A stretch of DNA of 64,000 nt from Lysinibacillus sp. BPa_S21 (GCF_023337795.1 NZ_JALIRS010000001.1:1-64000); one strand, 5' to 3'; shown: positions 34,731 to 44,478, counted from the stretch's first letter. Translations and numbers: made by a program. Notes: a model not told the origin generated them from the letters alone.

Positions 34731-35924
34731 ATGAAAAACTTATTAGCAAACCGTGTAAAAACTTTAACACCTTCTTCAACTTTAGCAATTACTGCGAAAG
34801 CAAAGGCGTTAAAAGAGCAAGGTATTGATGTTATTGGCCTAGGCGCAGGTGAGCCAGACTTCAACACGCCACAAAATATTTTAAATGCTGCCATTGATTC
34901 GATGGAAAAAGGTTTAACAAAATATACCCCTGCAGGCGGTCTTCCAGTACTTAAGAAAGCTATTATCGATAAACTTCAACGCGACAACAATCTTACATAC
35001 AAGCCGAATGAAGTAATTGTAGGTGTTGGTGCAAAACATATTCTTTATACTTTATTCCAAGTTATTTTAAACGAGGGCGATGAAGTTATTATTCCAATTC
35101 CTTATTGGGTATCTTATCCTGAGCAAGTTAAATTAGCGGGCGGTGTACCTGTTTATGTTGAAGGCACACGTGAGCAAGGCTATAAAATTACGGCGGATCA
35201 ATTAAGAGCTGCTGTGACAGATAGAACAAAAGCAGTTATTATTAACTCTCCTAGCAACCCATCAGGTATGATTTATTCTCGTGAAGAGATAGCTGAAATT
35301 ACTGCTGTTGCAGAAGAAAAAGATATTTTAATCGTGTCAGATGAAATTTATGAGAAGCTTGTATACAATGGTATTGAGCATTTTTCAATTGCTGAAGTAT
35401 CTGAAGCAGTGAAAGCACGTACAATCGTTGTAAATGGTGTTGCAAAATCACACTCTATGACAGGCTGGCGTATCGGGTATGCTGCAGGGGATGCAGACAT
35501 TATTAAATCAATGACTGACCTTGCATCACACTCTACATCAAACGCAACAACAACTGCACAATATGCAACAGTGGAAGCGTATAATGGACCACAAGATGCA
35601 GTAGAAGAAATGCGTCAAGCATTCGAATCTCGTCTCGAAAAAATTTATCCGCAGTTAAGCGCAATTCCTGGCTTCAACGTTTTAAAACCTCAGGGTGCAT
35701 TCTACTTATTACCAGATGTTGCAGAAGCTATGGCTCATACTGGCTATGATTCAGTAGATGCATTCGCTGCAGATATTTTAACAGAAGCAAACGTAGCAGT
35801 GATTCCAGGTTCTGGCTTTGGTGCACCAACTACAATGCGATTATCTTACGCTACATCTTTAGACTTATTAGAAGAGGCAGTCCGTCGAATTGATACATTT
35901 GTAAAATCAAAATGGCAAGACTAA
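34731..35924 (+). CDS. aspB: Aspartate aminotransferase
   Basis: A 397-residue fold-type I PLP enzyme. Motifs: GAGEPDFNTP near residue 38, the substrate loop TKYTPAGGLPVLKKAI, INSPSNPSGMIYSREE near 170, SDEIYEKLVY (PLP-pyridine Asp and Tyr), and VAKSHSMTGWRIGY with the Schiff-base Lys near 235. It interconverts aspartate and 2-oxoglutarate with oxaloacetate and glutamate. The ATG at 34731 follows AAGAGGAG. The order tseB-aspB-asnS matches B. subtilis. Confidence 0.95.
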   Translation: MKNLLANRVKTLTPSSTLAITAKAKALKEQGIDVIGLGAGEPDFNTPQNILNAAIDSMEKGLTKYTPAGGLPVLKKAIIDKLQRDNNLTYKPNEVIVGVGAKHILYTLFQVILNEGDEVIIPIPYWVSYPEQVKLAGGVPVYVEGTREQGYKITADQLRAAVTDRTKAVIINSPSNPSGMIYSREEIAEITAVAEEKDILIVSDEIYEKLVYNGIEHFSIAEVSEAVKARTIVVNGVAKSHSMTGWRIGYAAGDADIIKSMTDLASHSTSNATTTAQYATVEAYNGPQDAVEEMRQAFESRLEKIYPQLSAIPGFNVLKPQGAFYLLPDVAEAMAHTGYDSVDAFAADILTEANVAVIPGSGFGAPTTMRLSYATSLDLLEEAVRRIDTFVKSKWQD

Positions 35925-36013
35925 TCCTTTTAACATTTTTCAGCAGAAGTCGCCCACCTCTATAGGTGGTGAGATGAATGCGAATGTAAGCTATTTTTCA
36001 GAGGGAGTCCAAA

Positions 36014-36129
36014 CGCCCGCTGAAAGAAGTTAAAGCCTCCGGCGGATGTCATGGAATCGGAAAGGAGTTCTTTGTGCAAGCACAAAGCCGATTCCAGACG
36101 CAATTATGCCAAGGCACAATTGATTGAAC
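36014..36129. repeat. Palindromic interspersed repeat, family A (long copy)
   Basis: The fullest copy in the window: GCTGAAAGAAGTTAAAGCCT, GGCGGATGTCATGGAATCGG, a central inverted repeat (TTTGTGCAAGCACAAA), then CCGATTCC..ACGCAATTATGCC.AGGCACAATTGATT. GGAATCGG and CCGATTCC pair, so it folds into a long stem. It lies between aspB and asnS and stops 15 bases before the asnS start. Confidence 0.8.
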
Positions 36130-36143
36130 TTTGGAGGATTTCT

Positions 36144-37439
36144 ATGAAAAAAATTATGATTCAAGATATGCCAAAGCATATCGGTGAAACCGTCAAGCTA
36201 GGAGCTTGGTTAGCAAACAAACGATCAAGTGGGAAAATTGCCTTCTTGCAATTACGTGATGGTTCTGGCTTTGTTCAGGGCGTTGTTGTAAAAGAAGAAG
36301 TAGGCGAAGAAATTTTCGCCATTGCAAAAGGTATGTCCCAAGAAACGTCAATGTACATTATTGGAGAAGTTAAAGCAGATGAGCGTTCAAGCTTTGGCTG
36401 TGAAATTGCTGTAACTGGTATTGAAGTACTACATGCTGCAACTGATTTCCCTATTACACCGAAAGAACACGGTCCTGAGTTTTTGATGGATAACCGTCAC
36501 TTATGGCTTCGTTCTCGTAAGCAACATGCGATCATGAAAGTTCGTAACGAAATTATTCGTGCAACTTACGAGTTTTTCAACAACAATGGCTTTACAAAAA
36601 TGGACCCACCGATTTTAACGGGGTCAGCTCCAGAAGGTACGTCTGAGCTATTCCACACAAAATATTTCGATGAGGATGCCTATCTTTCTCAATCTGGTCA
36701 ACTTTATATGGAAGCGGCGGCAATGGCATTAGGTAAAGTATTTTCATTCGGTCCGACGTTCCGTGCAGAAAAATCTAAAACACGCCGTCACTTAATCGAG
36801 TTTTGGATGATTGAACCTGAAATGGCCTTTGTGGAATTTGAAGAAAACTTAGAAGTGCAAGAACAGTATGTAGAGCATATTGTGCAATCAGTTCTGGCAA
36901 ACTGCAAATTAGAATTAGAGCGACTTGGTCGTGATACATCAAAACTTGAAAATATCAAAGCACCATTCCCTCGTATTTCTTACGACGATGCCATTAAATT
37001 ATTACATGAACAAGGATTTGATGATATCGAATGGGGCGATGATTTCGGTGCACCACATGAAACGGCAATTGCTAATTCATTTGACAAACCGGTATTTATC
37101 ACTTGTTACCCAGTAGGCATTAAGCCATTCTACATGCAACCACATCCTGACCGTGATGATGTAGTATTATGTGCAGATTTAATTGCACCAGAAGGCTATG
37201 GTGAAATAATTGGTGGTTCTGAGCGTATTCATGACTATGATTTATTAAAATCACGTCTTGAAGAGCATCAATTATCTTTAGAGGCTTATGCATGGTATTT
37301 AGAGTTGCGTAAACAAGGCTCTGTACCACATTCTGGCTTCGGCCTTGGATTAGAACGTACAGTGGCATGGATTTCTGGCACGGAGCACATTCGTGAAACG
37401 ATTCCATTCCCACGTTTACTAAACCGCTTATATCCATAA
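36144..37439 (+). CDS. asnS: Asparagine-tRNA ligase
   Basis: A 431-residue class IIb aminoacyl-tRNA synthetase. The N-terminal OB-fold anticodon-binding domain spans about 1-110 ([20 protein letters not shown]), then the catalytic core: motif 1 around [20 protein letters not shown], motif 2 [21 protein letters not shown], motif 3 [15 protein letters not shown]. The ATG at 36144 follows TTGGAGGA. No T-box leader is visible; the upstream gap instead holds a palindromic repeat. Confidence 0.96.
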   Translation: MKKIMIQDMPKHIGETVKLGAWLANKRSSGKIAFLQLRDGSGFVQGVVVKEEVGEEIFAIAKGMSQETSMYIIGEVKADERSSFGCEIAVTGIEVLHAATDFPITPKEHGPEFLMDNRHLWLRSRKQHAIMKVRNEIIRATYEFFNNNGFTKMDPPILTGSAPEGTSELFHTKYFDEDAYLSQSGQLYMEAAAMALGKVFSFGPTFRAEKSKTRRHLIEFWMIEPEMAFVEFEENLEVQEQYVEHIVQSVLANCKLELERLGRDTSKLENIKAPFPRISYDDAIKLLHEQGFDDIEWGDDFGAPHETAIANSFDKPVFITCYPVGIKPFYMQPHPDRDDVVLCADLIAPEGYGEIIGGSERIHDYDLLKSRLEEHQLSLEAYAWYLELRKQGSVPHSGFGLGLERTVAWISGTEHIRETIPFPRLLNRLYP

Positions 37440-37480
37440 GTAACAACTAGTTTGGTTTAGGTTTTGAAAGTGTAAAATGA

Positions 37481-37516
37481 AAAAAGTCGCGTAGTGATGT
37501 ATCTACGCGGCTTTTC
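37481..37516 (+). terminator. Terminator after asnS
   Basis: AAAAGTCGCGTAG / CTACGCGGCTTTT stem with a short T-tract, before dnaD. Confidence 0.85.
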
Positions 37517-37548
37517 TACTTACGATGGAAAAAGGAGTCAAGTATAAT

Positions 37549-38277
37549 ATGAGCACAAATAACGATCGACTCCGTACATGGACTGAGCAAAGAATGATTC
37601 AAATTCCTCAGCTTTTTTTTCAGTTTTATAAGGAGTTAAAAATTGAGGATGATGAGGCACTTATTGTTATGCATTTACTTGCGTTCCATATGGAGGGGAA
37701 TGATTTCCCAACGCCTAATGACCTGATGAATCGTCTGACGATGCCTGACAATGATATTTCTTCACGTCTACAGCGATTAATGCAAAAAGGTTTCCTTGAA
37801 ATAACAAGCGACGTCGATGCAAATGGCAAGCTATATGAAAAATATTCGGTATACCCACTATGGGAGCGCATTATGCAGATGATTGAAATGAAGGAACATC
37901 AAAAATCAGCGGCTTCACTTCGACAAGAAGAGGGGGAGATATTCCGGTTATTTGAAGAGGAAATGGGACGACTTTTATCTCCTTTAGAGCTAGAAAAAAT
38001 CGGATCTTGGTTAGATGAGGATAAGCACAGTCCAGCGCTTATTAAGGAGGCACTTAAGGAGGCTGTTTTTGCAGGCAAGCTAAGTATTCGTTATATAGAT
38101 CGGATATTACTGGAGTGGAAAAAGAAAAAAATTACAACACCACAGGCTGCACAGAAGCAAAGCGAGCAGTTCCGGGAAAAACAAACCTTTAATCGACCAC
38201 CAGTCCGAACGATGCAGCAAGAAACGCAATCGACAAATAAAGTACCATTTTATAATTGGTTAGAAGAAAGAGAATAG
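37549..38277 (+). CDS. dnaD: DNA replication initiation protein DnaD
   Basis: A 242-residue primosomal protein. The N-terminal winged-helix DDBH1 domain (about 1-115) mediates oligomerisation. The DDBH2 domain (about 130-195) includes SPLELEKIGSWLDED and the conserved SIRYIDRILLEWKKK helix with the YxxxIL pattern that contacts DNA and DnaA. The C-terminus is Gln-rich and ends FYNWLEERE. The ATG at 37549 follows AAAAAGGAG. nth starts 11 bases downstream, as in B. subtilis. Confidence 0.94.
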   Translation: MSTNNDRLRTWTEQRMIQIPQLFFQFYKELKIEDDEALIVMHLLAFHMEGNDFPTPNDLMNRLTMPDNDISSRLQRLMQKGFLEITSDVDANGKLYEKYSVYPLWERIMQMIEMKEHQKSAASLRQEEGEIFRLFEEEMGRLLSPLELEKIGSWLDEDKHSPALIKEALKEAVFAGKLSIRYIDRILLEWKKKKITTPQAAQKQSEQFREKQTFNRPPVRTMQQETQSTNKVPFYNWLEERE

Positions 38278-38288
38278 GGGGCTTCTGT

Positions 38289-38951
38289 ATGTTAACAAAA
38301 AAACAATGGGAGCATTGTCTAGCGGAAATGGATCGTATGTTTCCTGACGCACATTGTGAGCTAGTACATGACAATCCGTTTGAACTGACTATTGCGACGT
38401 TATTATCGGCACAGTGTACGGATGTACTGGTTAACAAAGTAACGAAAACATTGTTTCAAAAATACAAAAAGCCAGAAGATTATTTAGCGGTATCCTTAGA
38501 GGAGCTGCAACAGGATATTCGATCCATTGGCCTGTATCGCAATAAGGCAAAGAATATTCAAGCATTATGCCAAAGGCTATTAGAGGAATACGAGGCCGAA
38601 ATACCTGCAAGTCGAGAAGCACTAGTGACATTGCCCGGTGTTGGTCGTAAGACGGCTAATGTCGTGTTGTCTGTAGCTTTTGACATTCCTGCTCTTGCAG
38701 TGGATACGCATGTAGAGCGAGTATCTAAACGATTAGGACTTTGTCGCTGGAAGGATTCAGTACTTGAAGTCGAAGAAACAATTATGAAAAAAACACCGAT
38801 GGACAAGTGGTCGAAAACACATCATCAGCTAATTTTCTTCGGTCGTTATCACTGTAAGGCTCAAAACCCTAACTGTCATACTTGCCCTTTGCTTGATGAT
38901 TGTAGAGAAGGACAAAAGCGATTAAAAAAAGGGCTGGTGAAGGAAGCGTGA
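38289..38951 (+). CDS. nth: Endonuclease III
   Basis: A 220-residue DNA glycosylase/AP lyase for oxidised pyrimidines. The helix-hairpin-helix LPGVGRKTANVVLS includes the catalytic Lys near residue 120; the catalytic Asp follows in AVDTHVERV near 138. The [4Fe-4S] loop C-x6-C-x2-C-x5-C reads CKAQNPNCHTCPLLDDC at the C-terminus. The start ATG follows AGGGGGC. Its stop overlaps the next gene's GTG start. Confidence 0.95.
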   Translation: MLTKKQWEHCLAEMDRMFPDAHCELVHDNPFELTIATLLSAQCTDVLVNKVTKTLFQKYKKPEDYLAVSLEELQQDIRSIGLYRNKAKNIQALCQRLLEEYEAEIPASREALVTLPGVGRKTANVVLSVAFDIPALAVDTHVERVSKRLGLCRWKDSVLEVEETIMKKTPMDKWSKTHHQLIFFGRYHCKAQNPNCHTCPLLDDCREGQKRLKKGLVKEA

Positions 38952-39262
38952 ATGTAGGGGCAATCGAAAAGGAAAAAATAGATGCTTGGTTTGCAGAGTG
39001 GATAGAATTAGAAGGCAAAATTCATGCAGCTCATGATGCAAGAAATGGTGAAGCAAAAGGATTGATGGAAAAGGCTATTTCATTGTTTGAGCACTTAGTA
39101 CAAGAAGCAGGCGATGAAGTGTTGCCCATTAATGGTGTAGAACGACTAACCTTTATTAAAGCAAAGCCTGGTCAATATGCTTGTTATCGTCAGCTCGATG
39201 AGTTATTTAAGGAAACAAAAAAACGAGCAGCACGGTTACGTTTACAGGCTGCTAAAAAGTAA
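38948..39262 (+). CDS. ypoC: YpoC-like small protein
   Basis: A 104-residue, largely helical acidic/basic protein starting at GTG with the nth stop inside (GTGA overlap) and AAGGAAG upstream. Its position right after nth equals that of B. subtilis ypoC, a gene of unknown function that encodes a longer product. The sequence contains RLTFIKAKPGQYACYRQLDELF, a plausible YpoC core. Assigned mostly by position. Confidence 0.6.
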   Translation: MNVGAIEKEKIDAWFAEWIELEGKIHAAHDARNGEAKGLMEKAISLFEHLVQEAGDEVLPINGVERLTFIKAKPGQYACYRQLDELFKETKKRAARLRLQAAKK

Positions 39263-39324
39263 TGCAGACGTATCATCTCAGCAAACTGAGCGAGGGCACT
39301 GAAAAATTCCATATCATCTCACTT

Positions 39325-39368
39325 CGCGAGGTATTCAACGATTAAATCGTTGAATACCTCGCTTTTTT
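39325..39368 (+). terminator. Strong terminator ending the tseB-ypoC block
   Basis: CGAGGTATTCAACGATT pairs perfectly with AATCGTTGAATACCTCG, then CTTTTTT. Confidence 0.93.
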
Positions 39369-39390
39369 CATTTGGCACTGTGACCCTCCT

Positions 39391-39627
39391 GTTGTTTTCC
39401 GAAGCATTCCGCTCGCTTTCCGCGGGCGAGCGTCGAGCCTCCTCCTACGCTTCGCTACGTGAGGGGTCTCGTCTGTCTCGCTTTCCCGCAGGAGTCGAGC
39501 GATGCTTCTCCAAACAACGCAATGTATCATACTTATTTTAGTCACGCTTTCCTTTAAAAGAATTGTGCAGGTGATGCCCCTGATGATTTCAAATCAAGAA
39601 ACCCTTAATTTAAGTCCATACATGGCG
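39391..39627. repeat. Direct repeat copy 1: palindromic repeat plus IS1182 5' end
   Basis: A 237-bp segment that recurs at 39720-39957 with few differences. The first 140 bases are GC-richer than the surroundings and palindromic: GTTGTTTTCCGAAGCATTCC at the start is mirrored by GATGCTTCTCCAAACAAC near 39517. Inner blocks are CGCTTTCCGCGGGCGAGCG, CGAGCCTCCTCCTACGCTTC and CCCGCAGGAGTCGAGCG. The last 50 bases are the beginning of an IS1182-type transposase gene. Confidence 0.9.
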
Positions 39628-39699
39628 CATTACGGAGAATATTGTTTAGACAATGGACGTAATTCCATTCCTCCAATTCGCATGATTTTGTTTGAATAA
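39583..39699 (+). pseudogene. IS1182-family transposase fragment (copy 1)
   Basis: The frame reads MISNQETLNLSPYMA, then jumps to YCLDNGRNSIPPIRM before a stop. Both parts match the N-terminal region of IS1182-family transposases, but about 30 codons between them are deleted and everything after is missing. Confidence 0.8.
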
Positions 39700-39719
39700 A
39701 ATTGCAATTTACATCTTTT

Positions 39720-39957
39720 GTTGTTTTCCGAAGCATTTCGCTCGCTTTCCGCGGGCGAGCGTCGAGCCTCCTCCTACGCTTCGCTACGTGCGGGGTCTCG
39801 TCTGTCTCGCTTTCCCGCAGGAGTCGAGCGATGCTTCTCCAAACAACGCAATGTATCATACTATTATTTTAGTCACGCTAATAAAAGAATTAATGTGCAG
39901 GTGGTGTCCCCGATGATTTCATATCAAGAAACCCTTAATTAAAGTACATACATGGCG
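39720..39957. repeat. Direct repeat copy 2
   Basis: The second copy of the 237-bp segment, about 329 bp downstream of the first, in the same orientation and ending at the same CATACATGGCG. Differences are single substitutions and small indels in the AT-rich part before the transposase start. Confidence 0.9.
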
Positions 39958-40556
39958 ATCTATGATATTGTTGTGCCAAAAGATAATATACTTCGCCCAG
40001 ATCAATGAACTTATTGATTCTCAAAGGAACCACAATTACCAAAGCTGAATGTCTTAAAGAAGTCGTGGAAGATTTCCAAGAACATTTAAATTACTCTTCT
40101 GATGCGGATGCGCGAAAAGGGCATAAAACGGCGGAATCCTCTTTCTTCGGGTACAAGACATATTGCGAGAGTGATAAACGAATTATTACAGCGGCTGTCA
40201 TTACAACCATGAAGAAAACAATGGGAAATATCTTCTTAAAATAATTGAAAAAAGCACACAAGCAGGTATGAAAATTACAATGCAAAGTATGTCTAATGAG
40301 AGAGGACTGTTTTCAAAAAGGGCGCAAAGCGTAAAACGTATTCTGTCACAATCAAGTCAGATACATATGTCGAACAAGAAGCATTTCAAAATACGGAAGC
40401 ATTTAAGCAGTTAGCTGCAAATCGCTACAAAGTAGAAGCCAAGAATAGTGAATTAAAAAACGGACACGGGTACGATACGTGGTCTATTTGGCATCGAAAT
40501 TCAAGGTGTCACAACGATTTGAAATGGATATTAAAGCTACTAAACGAAAATAAATA
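39913..40556 (+). pseudogene. IS1182-family transposase, decayed (copy 2)
   Basis: Fragments in several frames line up in order with an IS1182-family transposase: MISYQETLN-stop-STYMAIYDIVVPKDNILR at the 5' end; DADARKGHKTAESSFFGYKT and RIITAAVITT in the middle (40105-40215); and KRKTYSVTIKSD, NTEAFKQLAANRYKVEAKNSELK at the 3' end (40330-40460). In-frame stops, frameshifts and large internal deletions make it non-functional. The hairpin at 40575-40614 is probably the element's 3' end structure. Confidence 0.85.
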
Positions 40557-40574
40557 AGGAATAGAGACAGAAAT

Positions 40575-40614
40575 AAGGCACTTCCTGTTCAAAATAGAAC
40601 AAGAAGTGCCTTAT
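40575..40614. terminator. Hairpin at the 3' end of the IS1182 relic
   Basis: AAGGCACTTCCTGTTC pairs with GAACAAGAAGTGCCTT (one mismatch). It lies 76 bases past the ponA stop and could end ponA transcription on the minus strand as well. Confidence 0.75.
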
Positions 40615-40690
40615 TATTATCTGGAAAAGGTTCACTATTATAAAAAAATGTAAGTTTTTCAGTGCCTCGTGTTAAGCTACTCTGCTTTTT

Positions 40691-43405
40691 TTATTCAGTA
40701 CTACCGGCGCCCTCATCTGGAGGGGTTGGTTCAGTTGGCGTTGTTGGTGGCTTGTTACCATTATTGTTGCCATTGTTTCCTGGTGGGGTACCGCCATTTC
40801 CGGCATTGCCGTTGTTACCATTGCCGTTGTTGCCATTCCCGTTAGTGTTACCATTTCCATTTCCATTTCCATGATTGTTGTTATTGTCAGTGTTACCATT
40901 TCCGTTCTCATTTTGGTTACCGTTTTCCTCGGTATTACCATTTTGATCAGGGTTTGTCGGTTCCTCAACATCAGGTTCATCCGGAGTATCTGGCTCTTCA
41001 TTTTCATCAGTTGTCCCAGTTACTTCGAAGGAAGTTGTCCCTGGTTTACTGCGTGTACCATCTACAACAGCTACGACAGAAATCGTGTAATTGCCATCTT
41101 CCAGTGTATTGCTAACTGCTAAGCCTTTACTTTCCGTTTTACCAAGGGAAATAGTTTCTCCACCTTTTTTAGTAGCGGATACCTCGAATGTAGTTGGTAG
41201 CGGTTCATTTGTTTCCGGATTAAGCATTGCATCATGCTCCCAAGAAATATTGATAGATTGACCTTCTAAATCAAGGCTTGCACTTACATTGTAAGGTGTT
41301 GAAAGTTCTGGCATTGCGTATTCATCTGAAACTTCATTAGGCTCTGTACCACGTACGAATAGCTCTGTTTGACGTTTCTCATTTGGCGTAAAATTACTAG
41401 CTAATTTTAGTGGCTTTGAGCCTACTTCAATTGTAGCTTCCACAACTGACTTTGGTTTTTTGAAACGTGGTGTTTCTACGTTCGCCGAAATATCTTTCAT
41501 AATTTGTTTGAATAGATATTGTGGTAAACGACGTTCATCCCAAGTAGTAATAGGATCAAAGTGATCTTCATAACCACTCCAAACAGCGATTGAATAGTTT
41601 GTTGTGTAACCAGCAAACCATGAATCCGGCACACTTGTGCCCGGTAAATTATGCTTATTAAAATCAGCATTTGAATAGTTTGTTGTACCTGTTTTACCTG
41701 CAATATCTAATCCAGATACATTGGCAGCAGTACCTGATGCATCAGGCTTATTGCCGACAACGTCACGTAACATATCTGTCACCATATAAGCTGTATAATC
41801 GCTCATTGCTACAGTAGGCTCTGGTGTGTAGTCTTTTGTTGTTTTACCATCGCGGTATACGATTTTTGTAATCGAATAAGGATCAGTATATACACCATTA
41901 TTCCCGAATGCTGCATAGGCAGCCGCCATTTGTGTAGGAGACATCGTAATATCTCCACCACCGATCGCGTCAGATTCATAAACATTTTCAGAATGAATAC
42001 CTAAACGACCAACAAATTCTGTTGCTTTATCTATACCAACTTCTTGTAATGTTTTAACAGCTGGAACGTTACGTGAAGCATATAAAGCTTTACGTGCTGT
42101 TATTGCACCCATATATTTGTTATCCCAGTTTGTAATGGTTTGATTCGAGTTTGTGTAGTTCATAGGTTTATCTACAAGTGTTTGACCAGTTGACCATTTT
42201 AAATTTTCAATTGCTGGTCCATAATCTAGTAATGGCTTCATCGTTGAGCCAGGTTGATGTTTTAAGTCATATGCATAGTTGAAACCACGTTCAGGCCCAA
42301 ATTTGCGACCGCCACCGATTGCTTGAATTTGACCAGATTTCGTATCAATGACAGCCACACCTGATTCAATCTTTTCTGTTGGGAAGTTACTGTCATCTTT
42401 CATAATGTTTTCAACAGTTTGTTGGGCTTTCGGATCAAGTGTTGTATAGACTTTAATTCCTTCTGCCATTGCACTACCATCACCGTTTTTCTCTAGTTCA
42501 TTAATAACAACATCAAGGAAGGCATCGTATTTAGAGCCAGTAAATTTTTGACGTGTCGCATCGTCAGCTAGACCAGCTTGAACGTTTACTTTCTTTGCTT
42601 CTTCCATCTGAGCTTTTGATATTTTTCCATGTTGATACATTAATCCTAGAACCGTATTACGGCGTTTTTCTGCAAGTTCAGGATTTTTTAATGGATTATA
42701 AGCATTTGGGCGTTGTACTAAACCTGCAAGTAATGCTTCTTCATCTAAAGTTAAATCTTTTAGTTCTTTCCCATAGAAATATTGGGCTGCTGTACCGAAG
42801 CCATAAACACGACCTGACATCAGCATTTTGTTAAAGTACATTTCAAAAATTTCTTCTTTTGAATATTTACGTTCTAATTGGTAAGCAAGCCAAGCTTCCT
42901 GTGCTTTACGTTTTAATTTTTTCTCATTTTGTAAAAATGAGTTTTTAACAACTTGCTGTGTTAATGTAGAGGCCCCTTGTGCTCCGAAGCCATCACGGAA
43001 GTTAGCGAGTATTGCGCCACCAAGGCGATAAAAATCCATACCACCGTGCTCGAAAAAGCGTACATCTTCCGTTGCAAGGATAGCGTTAATCATATCCTTT
43101 GGTATATCTTCATATTTTACATATTTACGGTTTTCTGCTCCTATCGTTGCAAATAAATCACCGTTTTTATCATAGAACTCTGAGGAAACTGGATCCTTCA
43201 GTAAGTTTTCATCTAGTTTAGGTGCGGAACTTGCATAATAGGCGAATAACCCAGCACCTCCAATAAAACATGCAGCAACTATAGCTACAAGAGTTAACGT
43301 AATGCGCTTGAACCATTTTTTCTTTGAAGGTTTAGGAGCGCTTTTTTTATTTTTTTGAGCGAGAGCCTTTTGATGCTCACCGCGTGTTGGACGACGTTCA
43401 GTCAT
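40691..43405 (-). CDS. ponA: Class A penicillin-binding protein 1A/1B
   Basis: A 904-residue bifunctional peptidoglycan synthase. A basic cytoplasmic N-terminus and one TM helix (about 35-57) precede the glycosyltransferase domain: ATEDVRFFEHGGMDF (catalytic Glu), GASTLTQQVVKN, RKAQEAWLAYQLERKYSKEE-type motif. The transpeptidase domain has nucleophile Ser in PGSTMKP, then SRN-like ASRNVPAVK, and KTGTTNYS. A fibronectin-III-like domain follows (about 720-810). The last 90 residues are an acidic then Asn/Gly-rich low-complexity tail (NGNGNGN type) ending in a Pro/Thr segment. Its start overlaps the recU stop (ATGA), as in the B. subtilis recU-ponA operon. Confidence 0.95.
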   Translation of the reverse strand: MTERRPTRGEHQKALAQKNKKSAPKPSKKKWFKRITLTLVAIVAACFIGGAGLFAYYASSAPKLDENLLKDPVSSEFYDKNGDLFATIGAENRKYVKYEDIPKDMINAILATEDVRFFEHGGMDFYRLGGAILANFRDGFGAQGASTLTQQVVKNSFLQNEKKLKRKAQEAWLAYQLERKYSKEEIFEMYFNKMLMSGRVYGFGTAAQYFYGKELKDLTLDEEALLAGLVQRPNAYNPLKNPELAEKRRNTVLGLMYQHGKISKAQMEEAKKVNVQAGLADDATRQKFTGSKYDAFLDVVINELEKNGDGSAMAEGIKVYTTLDPKAQQTVENIMKDDSNFPTEKIESGVAVIDTKSGQIQAIGGGRKFGPERGFNYAYDLKHQPGSTMKPLLDYGPAIENLKWSTGQTLVDKPMNYTNSNQTITNWDNKYMGAITARKALYASRNVPAVKTLQEVGIDKATEFVGRLGIHSENVYESDAIGGGDITMSPTQMAAAYAAFGNNGVYTDPYSITKIVYRDGKTTKDYTPEPTVAMSDYTAYMVTDMLRDVVGNKPDASGTAANVSGLDIAGKTGTTNYSNADFNKHNLPGTSVPDSWFAGYTTNYSIAVWSGYEDHFDPITTWDERRLPQYLFKQIMKDISANVETPRFKKPKSVVEATIEVGSKPLKLASNFTPNEKRQTELFVRGTEPNEVSDEYAMPELSTPYNVSASLDLEGQSINISWEHDAMLNPETNEPLPTTFEVSATKKGGETISLGKTESKGLAVSNTLEDGNYTISVVAVVDGTRSKPGTTSFEVTGTTDENEEPDTPDEPDVEEPTNPDQNGNTEENGNQNENGNGNTDNNNNHGNGNGNGNTNGNGNNGNGNNGNAGNGGTPPGNNGNNNGNKPPTTPTEPTPPDEGAGSTE

Positions 43406-44052
43406 TCTACAATCTCCTCACTTTCAGAACCATGGCTTTGCGCTTTAATGAGCTGTTGGATAATCGGTAAATAATCGATACGTGGGTAATAGCTTGTTGG
43501 AATTTCAAAAGCTTCCTTTTCAATAGTTGAAAAGGGGATCGATTTACGTTCTCCTTTTTCCATCGCTAGCCAGGCCTTTTGTAAAACATCGTATGGCACG
43601 ATAAAATATCGTTCAAAAGCTGAAAAACGAACGATAATAAAAGCCACACCATTTTGTTCCGTCACTTGCTGCATATGTGTCATTTGATGTAAGTGAATAT
43701 TCTTTAGGGGAAAACTGGTCTTTGAAGCTGTTTCTTTAGCATCAAAATCAATATAATGCCCATTCCAAACACCGTTGTAATCTGTTGTTGATGGCGTTCG
43801 AAAATAAGCCTCACGAATAACTGCAGCGCTTCGTGATGGGTACTCTACTTTGACGATTTGCACGGGAACAGGTTTCTTATGAATGATAGCAAGTCGTCTT
43901 TTTACATAATAATCGTTTGCTTCATTAATTTCATCTTCTAGTGTTTTTCCTCGATTACTAAAAGAAAAATCTTTGTCCTTCCCCTTTTTTACTGTTTTTT
44001 GAACAGTAGGATTAGGAGAATACAATTTCCCATTCGGATAACGAATTGTCAT
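43402..44052 (-). CDS. recU: Holliday junction resolvase RecU
   Basis: A 216-residue endonuclease that resolves Holliday junctions and modulates RecA. N-terminal region FSNRGKTLEDEINEANDYY carries the conserved Glu, and the catalytic core is TTDYNGVWNGHYIDFDAKET with the Asp/Glu/Lys cluster, followed by FPLKNIHLHQMTHM. These are the standard RecU motifs. It is the first gene of the recU-ponA operon; the 4-bp overlap implies coupled translation of a DNA-repair and a cell-wall enzyme. Confidence 0.95.
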   Translation of the reverse strand: MTIRYPNGKLYSPNPTVQKTVKKGKDKDFSFSNRGKTLEDEINEANDYYVKRRLAIIHKKPVPVQIVKVEYPSRSAAVIREAYFRTPSTTDYNGVWNGHYIDFDAKETASKTSFPLKNIHLHQMTHMQQVTEQNGVAFIIVRFSAFERYFIVPYDVLQKAWLAMEKGERKSIPFSTIEKEAFEIPTSYYPRIDYLPIIQQLIKAQSHGSESEEIVE

Positions 44053-44478
44053 TTAGTTCACCCTCTATAATACTGCTATTATACAATAGTTTACCATGAT
44101 TAAGTAGCAGTTCTCCACTTCCATTAATAGTATAATTGATGTTAGATAAGAAACGTTTAGAATTACCGACTAATGATGGATCTTTGGGCAATTTTCGCCT
44201 CTTAAAGTCGAAAAATATCATGTAATATAACTAGTTCTTTCACGTGAATCGTCAAAATAACTGATGAAATTTCTAAGTGAAATAATAGAAAAAACTGTAC
44301 TCCGCGTTAGCTTTTTACCTAGATTACTATTTTGAAGACGAAGAAATTTAATAGACTACTTCAATTAAATTTTATCGAAATACTTCTTCTTTCAGCTAAC
44401 TTACGCTTATTTTGTCACGCATGAAGGTTATTTTATACATGCGAGGAATACTTAAATTAAAGCAAAGGAGGCGTTATT
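44053..44478. other. Non-coding gap upstream of recU
   Basis: About 425 AT-rich bases between divergent genes. A 69-codon minus-strand frame (44012-44221) overlaps recU and lacks a ribosome binding site. No repeat copy or RNA element recognised. Confidence 0.4.

Noticed and set aside
35925-36143. T-box leader of asnS
   Set aside because: No T-box sequence or specifier stem is visible; the inverted repeats belong to the family A interspersed repeat.
40005-40244. 79-codon open frame as an independent gene
   Set aside because: Its sequence (GHKTAESSFFGYKT) is the middle of the decayed IS1182 transposase; it is a fragment, not a gene.
44012-44221. 69-codon minus-strand frame overlapping recU
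   Set aside because: It overlaps the recU 5' end in another frame and lacks a ribosome binding site.
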